Shown here piece by piece: positions 44,800 through 55,799 of a stretch of DNA of 64,000 bases (its first letter is position 1; every line of letters begins with the position of its first letter). Source of the DNA: Mixophyes australis (taxonomy: Eukaryota > Chordata > Amphibia > Anura > Limnodynastidae); the NCBI GenBank assembly GCA_036250195.1, contig JAVHZZ010000006.1, forward strand, positions 184,089,350 to 184,153,349. The letters run 5' to 3'. Position numbers and translations under genes: made by a program. The notes beneath the pieces were generated by a model. That model was not told the origin of the DNA. It did not search any database and was given only the letters and a program-made list of their open reading frames with translations.

Positions 44800-46732
44800 T
44801 GTCACGGGCACTAGGAGTCTTTACCCAGGGATCACCAGATGGTAGGCTTACCAGAGCAATGTAGATGGTAATAGGGTACTCTGGTAGCTGGGTGATCACG
44901 GAACATGAAATGATGGCTGATGAGATGCTCAGGAAAGTCTATGACTAGCAACACTGGTAATAAGGAGGTAATAATACACAAGGAACTGTATGGACAAGGG
45001 CACGTGAAGGTAGTCAGTGGTCTGCGATAGCAAGTTGTACCACTGCTATAGTGAGGAGGAATGTCCAACAGAAACAAGGAGGTGATGAGAGTCAGCGGTC
45101 TGCGGATAGCAAGTTGTACCGCTGTCTGAGTGAAGGAATGGAATCCAAGTGGAGGTATCCGGGTAGTCAGTGGTCTGCGGTAGCAAGTTGTACCACTGCT
45201 ATGTGAGAGGATAATGGAACAGGTGATACCGGAAACAGGGATCAGTGGTCTGACATCAGCAAGTTGTACCACTGAATATATATGTGAGGAGGTGCACGGG
45301 GAGAGACTGCAACACAGGATATACACAGGCACCTTATACACGATCCACAGTAATATGCACAATATATATATATATAAATGACTGAGCAGGTCTGCAATCT
45401 AGAAAGTCTCTTGAAGTAGTCCAGCACAAGATAACACAGTCAATGATGGCAATAGACTCAGCGGATAGCAGACTCCAGAGAGAACCAAACACAGTCCAGC
45501 AAGATATGCAATACACAGCACAGTCAATGAGAAGTATGCATACCGTGGTTCAGAAGTAGGCAGTCAGATAGGAGTGCAGCGGTACCTGAGCGGCAGGAGG
45601 CCGACTGGATGGGAAGTCCCTGGATAGGTGAGGCAGCGGTCTAGTAGGTGCAGCGCACAGGTGAGTAGACCAACAGGGACACGAATCCACAGGAATCAGC
45701 AACACGTGGAACTGGACTCATAGAGAACCCAGGAGAATGGAGATGATCCAGCAGAGGGTAGTAGATGAGATACAAATCCAATGCTGACAGGAGGGTAGAG
45801 ACCAGTGGAACACGTGAAGGCGTGGGGAGCGGATCAGCAGGAGATGGACGATAGCGCTGACCACAGCAGCAGGACTCTGCGGGCACACGGAGGTAACCAG
45901 TAGCAACCAAAGGTATCAACAGCGATGGGACACAGGAGAGCAGAGCAGACCAGGAGCTGTTGATCACGAAGTGTAGCAGATGGCAATGAAAGCAGCAGTC
46001 TCGAGGAAAACACAGAAGAGCTGAGATGAGTCTGCAGTGCACAGGGCAGCGGATAGGAATCAGCTAACAGTCACGATGATGAACACAGGCGAGTTGCAAG
46101 CAGGAGACTGTAGTGCACGGAGGCAGCGGATAGGAATCAGCTAGCAGTCACGATGATGAACACAGGCGAGTTGCAAGCAGGAGACTGTAGTGCACGGAGG
46201 CAGCGGATAGGAATCAGCAAACAGACTTGATGAGGAGCAGGTGAGTGGAAGTGAAGTAAAAGCTGGAGTGCACGGAGGCAGCGGATAGCAATGAGCAAAC
46301 AGTCACAATGATATACAATAGCGTTGAAGTGGTTTAGAAGACTGTAGTGCACGGAGGCAGCGGATAGGAATCAGCAAACAGTCACGATGATACAGTTGAT
46401 GGTAGAAGTGGTATGGGAACCACAGTAGTAGAAGTGGTTTGGAAACCACAGGGATAGAAGTGGTTTGGAAACCACAGGAATCAGCAGCGCTGAATACACG
46501 AGGAATACAGGAACACCTTCAGAGACTCATGGGGAATGAGACTCCAAGATCAGGCAACGTGGTGTTGACCACAGGTGCTTAATATAGGGAGTGTTGCCTG
46601 ATCTGCCAATTGAGTTAAAGGGATATACACTGAAGTATAGAAAAGGGCTGCGCATGCGCAGACCCTCAGGATGGTGGACGGCCACGGTTCCTAAATGTCC
46701 GGGAAGAGGCACTCACGGTCCGGTGAGTGACA
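44800..46732 (-). repeat. 5' LTR of the young gypsy element (1,933 bp)
   Basis: Same as the 3' LTR except for an A/G difference near 46,231, a T/C difference near 46,720 and one extra 26-bp unit at about 46,451-46,476 that carries GTGGTTTGGAAACCAC. It drives the full-length transcript. Confidence 0.95.
46546..46608 (-). promoter_or_regulatory. Core promoter of the young gypsy element within an inverted repeat
   Basis: The TATA box TATATTAA (minus strand, 46,586-46,579) sits between AGATCAGGCAAC (46,547-46,558) and GTTGCCTGATCT (about 46,593-46,604). Predicted transcription begins near 46,556, so the left arm contains the first transcribed bases, which also form the putative self-primer. Confidence 0.65.
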
Positions 46733-46737
46733 AACAG

Positions 46738-47129
46738 GATCAGACAGCAGTACTGGAGACAGGATGCCATAACCGGCAGTGAGGCTCAGTCCTCACTGCC
46801 TTAAATAATACCAACAGCCAATCAGGGCAAAGCCCTGATAGTATCCCCAGGAAAAGACTAAGTAATGATGGCAGTGGGGCCAATGAGATCTAGTGCGCCC
46901 AGGCTGCACTAATGAATCAAGCTGCAGCCTAATTACAATCAGCCAAGGGTGGCTGGGTCTGGGGTCCGCACGCCCGGCAGTTTGACAGCTGGCTGGGCGC
47001 GGCGACAGGGAGCCTGAAGCATCCCGGTTGTTGCCTAGGGACACTGGAACCGGAAGTGACGCCCCGGTCGTCATGGAGAAGGCCGGGACGTCACGAGTAG
47101 TGCAGTAAGAGTTTCGGCGGCTGCGGGCA
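46738..47129 (-). repeat. 5' LTR of the old gypsy element, distal part
   Basis: Continues the LTR broken at 38,636. Ends GGCTGCGGGCA at 47,129, beyond which DIRS-like sequence begins. Contains the promoter at 46,769-46,810. It aligns with the solo LTR at 16,481-17,207 and the 3' remnant at 35,095-35,199. Confidence 0.9.
46769..46810 (-). promoter_or_regulatory. Core promoter and 5' primer of the old gypsy element
   Basis: TATTTAA on the minus strand (46,807-46,801) is followed by a perfect hairpin GGCAGTGAGG-ACTGAG-CCTCACTGCC (46,800-46,775) and then GGTTAT. The segment GCCGGTTAT (46,777-46,769) lies about 25-30 nt from the TATA box and is complementary to the site after the LTR at 38,243-38,235. 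Confidence 0.6.
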
Positions 47130-47139
47130 CCGCCATGAC

Positions 47140-47775
47140 TGCTGACAATCACAAAAGGGAATGCTGTAAAGAATTCATTCAACACCAAATTTAAATCCCA
47201 AGGCGCTACCAAATGAACATAAGGAGGCTGTGCATGAAGTACCCCCTGAATGAAGGTTTGATCATCAGGCAAGAGAGCAAGTCTTCATTGAAAGACCAAA
47301 AGAGTCAACAACTGACCTTAAGTGAACCAAGGACGCAAACCAGCATTCAACTCATCCTGCAAGATCATAAGCACCTGGACAACCGAAAAGAAGAGGTAGG
47401 ATAGCCTTTTCTTTCACACCAGGCAATATATGTCTCCAGACATGAGGATATATCTTGGCTGAACCCAGATTGCGAGCCTGAAGCATGGTTTGCAACATGC
47501 ACTCAGACAGACCCTTAGCTCTGAGGATCATGGCTTCAACAGCCATGCTGTTAAAGCCAGACGTTCTAAACCGCGATGATATAACGGTCCTTGACTTAAC
47601 AGGTCTGGTCGTAGCTGCAGACATCACGACCAATCCCCATTCATGGAGAGAATGGTGGTGTACAATCAAGGCCCACCAGGATGACTGGAACGTCATTACC
47701 TTTATTATTACCCTTGGAAGCATGGCTACCGGTGGAAATAGGTAAATTAAGTAGAACTGCCAAAGAACAGACATG
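47140..47775 (-). pseudogene. Tyrosine recombinase N-terminal part of DIRS relic A
   Basis: Minus-strand peptide near 47,560-47,440 reads LSECMLQTMLQARNLGSAKI followed by YPHVWR, the SAM-like N-terminal domain of DIRS recombinases. Further on, PYVHLVAPWDLNLVLNEFF (about 47,215-47,160) matches the conserved linker before the catalytic domain. The Arg/His/Tyr catalytic boxes are lost at the gypsy LTR boundary. Frame changes occur between the two pieces. Confidence 0.65.
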
Positions 47776-47985
47776 ACATCTACTGAGATAGCCAGAGGAT
47801 CAATGTAAGTCGCCTGGTAACAGACGAATTCCGATTGACCCCCACCTGTCTGCCAACTGACGAAACACTTTTGGATGGACTTGGACCATTCAAGTTTGCA
47901 TGTTCAGAAAATCGACTTTTCCATCCCCAGTATGAAAATTACCATGACCGCCTGAACCGAAAGATCCTGTGCGTCTCACACATAA

Positions 47986-49330
47986 CTAAGGGACACTTGT
48001 GTCGCTCTGGTGGGGTATGTCACTGCCATGGCAATGTCCGACTATCTTCACCACCCGTCCCGAAAAGAAATGACGTGCGCTGATAAGAACACGGTACACT
48101 GCTTGAAACAAAGACCCTGAAACAGAGCGTGAAGCCACACAGCACCCCAACCCCAAAGGCTGGCATCTATTGTGATCAAGGTCCAATCCCAGATCTAGAA
48201 TGGACAACACCTGCAGATTGTTTTTCTGCAGCCACCAAAGGAGAGACTGGTGCACACAAGGAGACAGACTGAATACCTGACCAGACAGATTCAGATGGGA
48301 TTTGTTCAATTTCGACAGGAGTTCCAGCTGGAACTCAAGTCCATGAAACTGGACAGCCTCGAAAGTCGACACCATCTTGCCTAGAACCCACAACCAGAAA
48401 TGCACAGAAGTCTGTTTGACAGCCAAAGACCTTACCATCTTCTGCAAAGCATTAATCTTGTCCAGAGGCAAGAACACATGCTGTTGTTGAGTATTGAATA
48501 AAAGTCCCAAAACGATCATTAGTTGAGTTGGTGTCAACTTGGACTTTTTAAACTGCGACTCTGGAAATGAGACAAGAGTATTGCCAGGGACTCCGCCATC
48601 AGATGATCATCCAGGTAGGGTATGATCGTAATGCCCTGGAACCGCAACAGTGCAGCCATGACCACCACGATCTTGATGAAGACCCGCAGGGTCGTGGCCA
48701 GACCAAAAGGAGGTGTCTGAAATTGGTAGTGATCTGACTGAACCGCAAACCTAAGGAGGGAGTGATTGGGCTGCATGATGGCTTAGTGGTTAGCACTTCT
48801 GCCTCACCGCACTGGGGTCATGAGTTCGATTTCCGACCATGGCCTTATCTGTGTGGAGTTTGTATGTTCTACCCGTGTTTGTGTGGGTTTCCTCTGGACG
48901 TTTCGGTTCCCTCCCACACTCCAAAAACATACTAGTAGGTTAATTTGCTGCTATCAAATTGACCCGTGTCTTTTCTCTATCCCTGTGTGTGTGTAAGGGA
49001 ATTTAAACTGTCAGCTCCAATGGGGCAGGGACTGATGTGAGTGAGTTTTCTGTACAGCACCGCAGAATTAGTGGCGCTATATAAATAGCTAATGATGGCC
49101 CTCCCAGATGGGAACATGCAGATAGGCATCCTTGATGTCTAGACCATGAACTCCACTTGTTCCATACTCTGAATAACCAACCGCAATGACTATGTTAAAT
49201 TTAGGCACCCTGACCTGAGTGTTCAAGGATTTCAGAATCGGTCTGAACGAGCAGTCAGGTTTTGGAACAAGAAAAAGGCGAGACTAAAACCCCAGTCCTT
49301 TTTGCGATTCCTAAACCGAAATAACTACTC
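47986..49330 (-). pseudogene. RT and RNase H of DIRS relic A
   Basis: 48,776-48,534 encodes SDHYQFQTPPFGLATTLRVF and IIPYLDDHLMA, the RT motif B region and catalytic Asp pair. The upstream RT motif (GIDIKDAYLHVPI type) is in the decayed DNA right of the SINE at 49,095-49,330. 48,537-47,986 carries LGKMVSTFEAVQFHG and further residues that align with the RT-RNase H connection of copy B. Stops and frameshifts show it is dead. Confidence 0.78.
48770..49094 (+). mobile_element. tRNA-derived SINE inserted in DIRS relic A
   Basis: The head has an A box TGGCTTAGTGG (48,779-48,789) and a B box GAGTTCGATTTCC (48,822-48,834), the internal RNA polymerase III promoter of tRNA-derived SINEs. The body contains GTGTGGAGTTTGTATGTTCT and GGTTCCCTCCCACACTCC. 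The tail GTGGCGCTATATAAATAGCT resembles the L2 3' end, which suggests mobilisation by an L2 LINE. The flanks GATTGG and GATGG are a possible short imperfect target duplication. Confidence 0.88.
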
Positions 49331-49819
49331 CTGAAGAAATTAGGAACTAGATGGCCTCTCGCAGAGCCAGTCTCTTTCATAAACATGCGGGAAACCCAAT
49401 AGAATAGAACCGCCAGAGAGGGAAACCAAGGAGATCAATCATGTAACCCTGGTCCATAACTCCCCATACCCAGGTATCCATAGTAGACTGAAATCACTGA
49501 TTACTGAATAGAAGAAGACTGGCTCCCACAATGGTAGACCACAGTGGGGCAGAATGCCCATCACACCGCCTGCCTATCTGCTGACTTAGCCGATGGACAC
49601 TGAGTCGACCAGGCCTGGTGTCCATGGTGCAGACCACCCCCCTGGGGGCGGGCAACAGACTTCTGGCGGAATGACCCGTGCAGTACTGACCCAGAGACCT
49701 GCTTGAAGATTAGAAGGAACAGAACCTGAACATCCTTGGTTTATTTTTACTCCTGAGCATGACTGATAATTGTGTAAAGCTGAGGGCCAAACAAAACACC
49801 CCCAGAAAAAGGGTGTGTT

Positions 49820-51110
49820 TCTAGAGGTTTTTTTGACTTCTCATCAGCCTCCCAGAACTTAAATCAGTCTGACAAACTGAAACCGCAGAGGCAGATATCC
49901 GTGCACCGATGAGTCCCGCGTCTAAGGCCACCTCTCCCAAGAAATCTTTTGCCCTCTGAATCTGTTCCACCACAAGAAGCAGTACAAGAGACAGTCTCCT
50001 GGCCAACAAGCCTCAAGACAGCTGCTCTAACCAGCTTTGTTGACCCACACCGATGCCAAAGCAGAATTGCCACACAAAAAAAAGACTTAAGGACAGCCTG
50101 ATAGTGACCTTGGCCAGCCTCGCCACTGGAGCATCCAAGTGTGGAGGTACTTCCCATTTTGCATGAACCTCAGAGGTAAATGGATTTCAAAACTGCAGCC
50201 AATGGGACATCTGGAACTTACAATCTGGTAAAGACCTGGGCTCACCCAATAAATTTTGCAATTGGGAAGAGGGAAAAGACAAAAAAATATTTGTCGAGTA
50301 AAGCGAAAAGGATCTGCAGTCTTAAGGGAATACCGCATCAGAAATCTCCAATACCTGACACACAGCCGTATCAACTTCTCCACCCTCAGAAGGAACATCT
50401 TCCACAACAGGAGAGTTCTCCAAGTCAGAATTGATCACCAATTCACCCTCCTACTGGAAAGAAGTCAGAATCCGACTCAGGTCCTTGCAGTATCACCACC
50501 TACCTGCATTTACGAGAGGAGGATGACGTGGCAAAGTGCATGCCGCTTTGTAAAGAGCCCCCATTTTACTACCATGCACAATTTTATGGCCGATACTGGA
50601 CTTCAATCCTGCTACACTGGTTCTACAGCCTCTATCAGACACTTCCTCGCCCCACTGCAATAGCAGGAGCCTTGCACCCATCTTCTGATCAACATACACT
50701 AGTCAGGATAAGGGCGTGCTTGCCCCAGTTGGACCCTTCACTACTCATCGGACAGCAGGTCTTTTGTCTTCGGCCTCACCTTACTTGTCACTAGTGGTAT
50801 CAGTGCTCGGTCCAGTGTCCGATTTCATCACTGAACTTGTCTCAGGATGCAAATTGAGGCAGCCTGATCGTGTACAGGATCAAGCTCTTCTACTTCGTTT
50901 TGCAGAATCCTTGAAACCAAAGGGTCTGCCTTCCCACTCTCAATCAATCTGGATAAATCTACAATCTCCGATTCCTCAAGCAGACTGCTGCCCTCTGACC
51001 AATAAATCACAGTGCTCCTGTGGCTTATAAACTGCCCAGTCATTGACCCCCTGGTGTCCCGTTGCAGCCTGATACCCTGCTGCATGCAACCTCCAGCTTC
51101 CCCATTCACA
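49820..51110 (-). pseudogene. Gag remnants of DIRS relic A
   Basis: Minus-strand frames 50,157-49,864 and 50,407-50,087 align by position and composition with gag of copy B (conserved DAPVARL/GSSTSTLG region around 50,140-50,100). 51,109-50,828 (VDLSRLIESGKADPLVSRIL) may be the gag N-terminal part. No complete domain survives. Confidence 0.5.
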
Positions 51111-52271
51111 ACAACACGAAATGAAAGTCAACCTTGGTGACCTTTCAGGAACTCCAATTTAAGATACTTCTTCTCTTTCTTTACATTCTCCTTTGTTTCT
51201 TCTCCAGACTGCACCACTCCCTCCCTAGCATTTGCTACCCTGTTGTCCTGTTCCTTTGCTATTTCCTTCACAGCCTCCACAATCTCCAAGTACCAGCATT
51301 CTCTTTTTTTCTTGTTGGTTGAAGGAAGCACCAATCTTCCTAATTGGTCTCTGGAATGTCTTGTTTGTTTGCGAGAATGTGTATAGTGCCAAAAATCAAG
51401 GAGGCACATTTACAAACTTGATGGCTATTATATTATCAACATCTAGACCTGAAACATGTTTTATTTGAGCTTCCCAATGCAAATACATGCATCAGAATCA
51501 ATAAAAAAAAAAAAAATATTAGACACTATAGATATCCGCAACTTACTAATCAGAATCCTTTAGTCAACAGTGTATCTGCAACTCCAATTAAGGGGGATAT
51601 TGGAAACTTCTATAGGACTGCAGAATGCATGAGTGTATGTGGCAAAACATGCATTTATGCTTGTAGATATGCTACCTCCAATACTAGTGACATTACAAAA
51701 AATACAGATATCCAAACCTACACTGACCAAATACAAAGCACAATACACTATAGAGGCACACACACTTTGCAACCACCTATACTACACTGCCACCCCCATG
51801 GTGCTACAACATATACACTCAAATTTGCCACTCAGCATACTGCATTATGGTAACAGCATTTTTTTTTAATATATACTTACACCGCAAATCAAAAAACACA
51901 ATCCCTATCCTAACCAGTTACACTGTTACCCTTTCATGGTGCACTAACACTCCACGAGCACGTCACCAACAGTTACACTAATGTAAACTGTCCATCTATT
52001 ACTACACAGAAAAAACATTCACATGCATGACATGAGTCTATATATAGATTGTCTGTAAACACCCACCAGACATATGTAATTAATGTGAAAGGGAGAACGT
52101 CACAATGGGAATGGAGGCACACAGGAAGCAATACACAGATAGGAAGTAAGAAAAAAAAAAAGTGTCATACCATTGCTCCTGGCCCTTAAACTACATCTTA
52201 AACAGTTATCCGATATCCCCATATCAGAACTAGGAAATGAAATGCAGGTAACTTGCGTCTACACACATTTC
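51111..52271. other. No gene recognised
   Basis: Contains A-runs at 51,500-51,520 and 52,147-52,160 and scattered short open frames. It may include more DIRS-derived DNA that I cannot recognise. Confidence 0.4.
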
Positions 52272-55200
52272 GTCATCAACATTTATTTATACAGCGCCAG
52301 AAAATTTCGTAGCGCTTTACAATTGGGAACAAACATTAATAAGACAATACTGGGTAGTATATACAGACAGAGAGGTAAGAGAATCCTGCTCGCAAGCTTA
52401 CAATCTATAGGACAATGGGAGTTTGAAACACAAGGGCATGTGCTACATCATATTGCACAATGGACCAGCTAGAATGCAAAGGTAAAAGTATTGAGTGGGC
52501 TGTGTGTGTGGCAATGTTGGTCAGAGGGTTGTTGTCTTGCGTTAGCTGTGTAGAGGGTGGTAATAGGGTAATCTAGGGAAATTATGATGGTGGTTGAGGA
52601 ATATCATAAGCTTGTCTGAAGAGGTGGGTTTTCAGAGAACGCTTGAAGCTTTGTAGACAAGAGTAAAGTCTTACTGTGCGAGGGAGGGATTTCCACAAAG
52701 TGGGTGCAGCCCGGAAAAAGTCCTGTAACCGAGAATGGGAGGATGTGATGAGAGTGGAAGAGAGACGTAGATCTTGTGCAGAACGGAGGTATCGAGTAGG
52801 GAGATATTTTGAGACCAGTGAGGAAATGTATGTCAGTGCACTTTTGTTGACGGCCCTGTATGTTAGTAGAAGAATTTTATATTGGATTCGTTGAAATACA
52901 GGCAGCCAATGTAGAGACTGAAAGAGTGGCTCAGCAGAGGAATAATGGTTTGCAAGGAAAATCAATCTAGCAGCTGCGTGCAAAATAGATTGCAGGGGGT
53001 TCGAGTCTGACTTTGGGAAGACCAGTAAGGAGGGAATTGCAATAGTCGATGCGGGAGATGATGAGCGCATGAATTAATGTTTTTGCGGTGTCTTGTGTGA
53101 GAAATGTGCGTATTCTGGAAAAGTTCTTTAGGTGTATGTAACATGATTTAGATATAGAGTTGATGTGGGGAATAAACGACAGTTGTGAGTCAAGGATTAC
53201 ACCTAGGCAACGAGCTTGCGGGGTGGGATTTATGGTCATGTTTTCAAAAGAAATAGAAATGTCAGGCAGGAAGCTTCTGTTTTTGGGTGGGAGTATTATT
53301 AATGCAGTTTTTTAAAGATCAAGTTTGAGTTGGCGAGAAGACATCCAAGATGAAATGCCAGTACGACAGTCAGTAACTTAAGACAACACAGATGGTGAAA
53401 GATCAGGAGAGGATAGATTTGTGTATCATCCGCATAGATATGATACTGAAATCCAAAGGAGCTTATTAGTTTTCCTAGAGAAGTGGTGTAGATAGAGAAT
53501 AGCAAAGAACCTAGGACTGAGCCTTGTGGTACTCCAACTGATAATGGAAGCGGAGCAGAGGTGGATCCAGAGAAATTAACACTGAAAGAGCGATTAGATA
53601 GGTAGGATGAGAACCAGGAGAAGACAATGCCTTCAAGACCTAGGGATTGTAGTGTTTGTACAAGGAGAGAATGGTCAAGTGTCAAATGCAGCAGAGATCC
53701 AGGAGAATTAGAAGAGAGTAATGGTTATTAGTTTTTGCTGTGATCAAATCATTGACAACCTTGGTTAGCGCAGTCTCTGTGGAGTTTTGAGAGCGAAAGC
53801 CTGACTGAAGAGGATCCAAAAGGTTGTTTGCTGTAAGAGTGTGCGAGGCGAGTGTAGACAATTCTCTCGAGAAGCTTGGAGGGGCATGGGAGCTGAAAGA
53901 TGGGGCGGTAATTTGCGAGAGAGTTAGGGTCACAATTTTGTTTTTTTTTAAAAATGGGAGTAATCACTGCATGCTTGAATAGTGATGGAAAAATACCAGT
54001 AGAGAGAGATTACAGATTTTAGATAGAGGGGGAATGAGCACAGGAGACAGGGACATACCAATTTGTGAGGGAATGCGATCAAGAGGACAGGAGGTAGAGT
54101 AGGAGAAGAGAATTGAAACTTCCTCTTCATTTGTGGGATCAAATGAAGAGAGCGTGTTAGAGGGTGCTACAAAGGAATTGAGCCGATTGTTTGTCAAGGG
54201 AGATGATATAATTTCAAGTCTGATCTTATCAATTTTGTCCTTGAAATAGGAAGCAAGATCCTGGGCACTGATGGTAGTTGGATGATTTGGGGCAGGAGGA
54301 TTCAGAAGAGATTTAAATGCGTTAAAGAGGCGTTTGGGGTTAGAAGCCCTAGTATAGATGAGAGATTGGAAGTAGGTTTGTTTAGCAGTGTCCAGAGCAT
54401 TTCTATAGGAGTGGTAGATATCAGTATATGTGATGAAATCATTAGAGGTACAAGATTTACGCCAGTGACGTTCTGCTTTACGAGAAAGTTTTTGTAGTGT
54501 TCGTGTTACTGTAGTGTGCCACGGTTGGCAACGAAGTCTACGTGAAGTATGTAGTGTCGCTGGAGCCACTTGATCCAGGGCAGTTGCTAAGGTTTGGTGA
54601 AAATGAGGTACTGCCCGATCAGGGGAGAATGTAGAAATTGGGGAGAGAATGTGTTGGAGAGAGGTGGAAAACTGTTGAAGATCAATAGAGTTGAAATTCC
54701 TGAGGTTGTGAGGAGGCTTGGAAGAGTTTGACACTAGGGAGAGTAAAGAACTGAGGGTGAGCAAGTAGCTAATAAGGTGATGATCCGAGAGGGGGAAAGG
54801 AGTGTTAAGGAAATGAGAAACTGAGCATAGTCTGGAGAAAACAAGATCAAGACAGTGGCCATCCTGATGAGTAGCGGATTCAATCCACTGGGAGAGGTCA
54901 AGTGTAGAGGTTAGAGAGAGTAGTTTGGAAGCAGCATTGGAATGTGGATTAGAAATAAGGATGTTGAAATCACCCATGATGATGGCGGGGATGTCAGAGG
55001 ATAAGAAGTGAGGGAGCCACGCAGAGAAGTGTTCAAGAAATTTTTGGTGTGGACCAGGAGGGGCGACAGATTACAGCAACACTCATAGAGAACGGGTTAA
55101 AAATCCTACCTGCATGTACTTCAAAAGATGTGAGTGATGGGACATTTGGTAGAATTGTGAACGTGCACTGTGGGGACAGAAGTAGTCCAACCCCCCCCTT

Positions 55201-55740
55201 CTTGTCTGCCTCCTGGTCTGGGGGTATGTGTGAAATGGAGACCACCATGTGACAGGGCTGCAGGTGAGGCAGTGTCTGATTGTGTGAGCCATGTTTCTGT
55301 TATTACTAGAAGGTTGAGGTTGTTTGAGAGGAAGAGATCATGTACGGAGGTAAGTTTGTTACAAATAGAGCGTGCATTCCAATGGGCACATTTAAAGGAC
55401 TTTGGAAGAGAGGGGAGACAGGTGATGCGTTTGAGGTTTGCTGGATTTCTGTAGTGTTCAGATATATGTGTGTGGGAGAATTGAGGGGGACCTGGATTAG
55501 GCGATATATCACCAGCTAATAGAAGGTAGGAAAGATGATTGTAAGATGTGTCTTTTTAGTTTCTGGCGGCACGGTGAGGCTGTTAAAGTTATTGAATTTA
55601 AATAGGAAAAGAGTTCATGAGTGTTCACTAGAGGTGAGGGAAGTAATGAAGGGGCAATGTGGACAGGATGGGTGAGGGATGATATAGGCCTAAAGATAAT
55701 GCCATGAAAAGAGAAAGAAAAATATTTTGGCAAGCATTGG
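52272..55740 (-). mobile_element. L2-type LINE, copy 2 (near full length)
   Basis: On the minus strand it runs from an upstream ORF-like segment (55,733-55,306) through endonuclease and RT to the 3' end at about 52,272, where the tail reads TATAAATAAATGTTGATGAC. It is the longest L2 copy here, but it is frameshifted in several places. It lies immediately beside the end of DIRS copy B and may have inserted into it. Confidence 0.88.
52582..55310 (-). pseudogene. L2 LINE ORF2: endonuclease and reverse transcriptase, frameshifted
   Basis: The endonuclease is partly seen at 55,292-55,033 (KGGVGLLLSPQCTFTILP). It continues in the 337-codon frame 54,977-53,964 with MGDFNILISN, GHCLDLVFSR and SDHHLISY, the metal-binding and catalytic Asp/His motifs of AP-type endonucleases. 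RT follows in 53,933-53,299 with [32 protein letters not shown] and YADDTQIY (catalytic Asp pair). The C-terminal domain is in 53,239-52,582 with RLIFLANHYSSAEPLFQSLH and LPRTVRLYSCLQSF. At least three frameshifts prevent a full product. Confidence 0.9.
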
Positions 55741-55799
55741 GATTTATGATTTATGAGTCAAATAGCAAAAAAGAGGATTTATACTTACGATAAATCGGT

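Larger units (their letters stand above)
38632..46737 (-). mobile_element. Young, apparently intact chromodomain Ty3/gypsy retrotransposon
   Basis: The element proper is 38,637-46,732 (8,096 bp) on the minus strand, flanked by the exact 5-bp duplication AACAG (38,632-38,636 and 46,733-46,737). It has two long LTRs that by eye differ at two bases and one 26-bp repeat unit, an intact gag and an intact pol ending in a chromodomain. It interrupts the 5' LTR of an older gypsy element. The near-identical LTRs and full open frames mean a very recent insertion that may still be mobile. Confidence 0.96.
35095..47129 (-). mobile_element. Old chromodomain Ty3/gypsy element, internally deleted and split
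   Basis: On the minus strand the order is 5' LTR (47,129-46,738 continuing at 38,636-38,246), primer-binding site, gag, protease-RT, integrase-chromodomain, polypurine tract and a remnant of the 3' LTR (35,199-35,095). The 5' LTR is split by a younger gypsy element at 38,637-46,732. The 3' LTR keeps only about 105 bp of its start and lacks the rest, so the left flank has been deleted. RNase H and the integrase zinc finger are deleted. Reading frames are broken. Confidence 0.9.
47130..51110 (-). mobile_element. DIRS-like retrotransposon relic A
   Basis: Minus-strand order: gag remnants (51,110-49,820), RT (49,330-48,534, split by a SINE), RNase H region (48,537-47,986) and the start of a tyrosine recombinase (47,775-47,140), where the old gypsy LTR cuts it off. 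It is more decayed than copy B at 55,770-59,640 but clearly homologous (for example the segment around CTCCCAGATGGGAACATGCA at 49,102-49,121 versus 56,675-56,700). Confidence 0.82.

Noticed and set aside
48770..48845. Functional tRNA gene
   Set aside because: A and B boxes are present but the sequence cannot form an intact tRNA and continues into a SINE body and tail.
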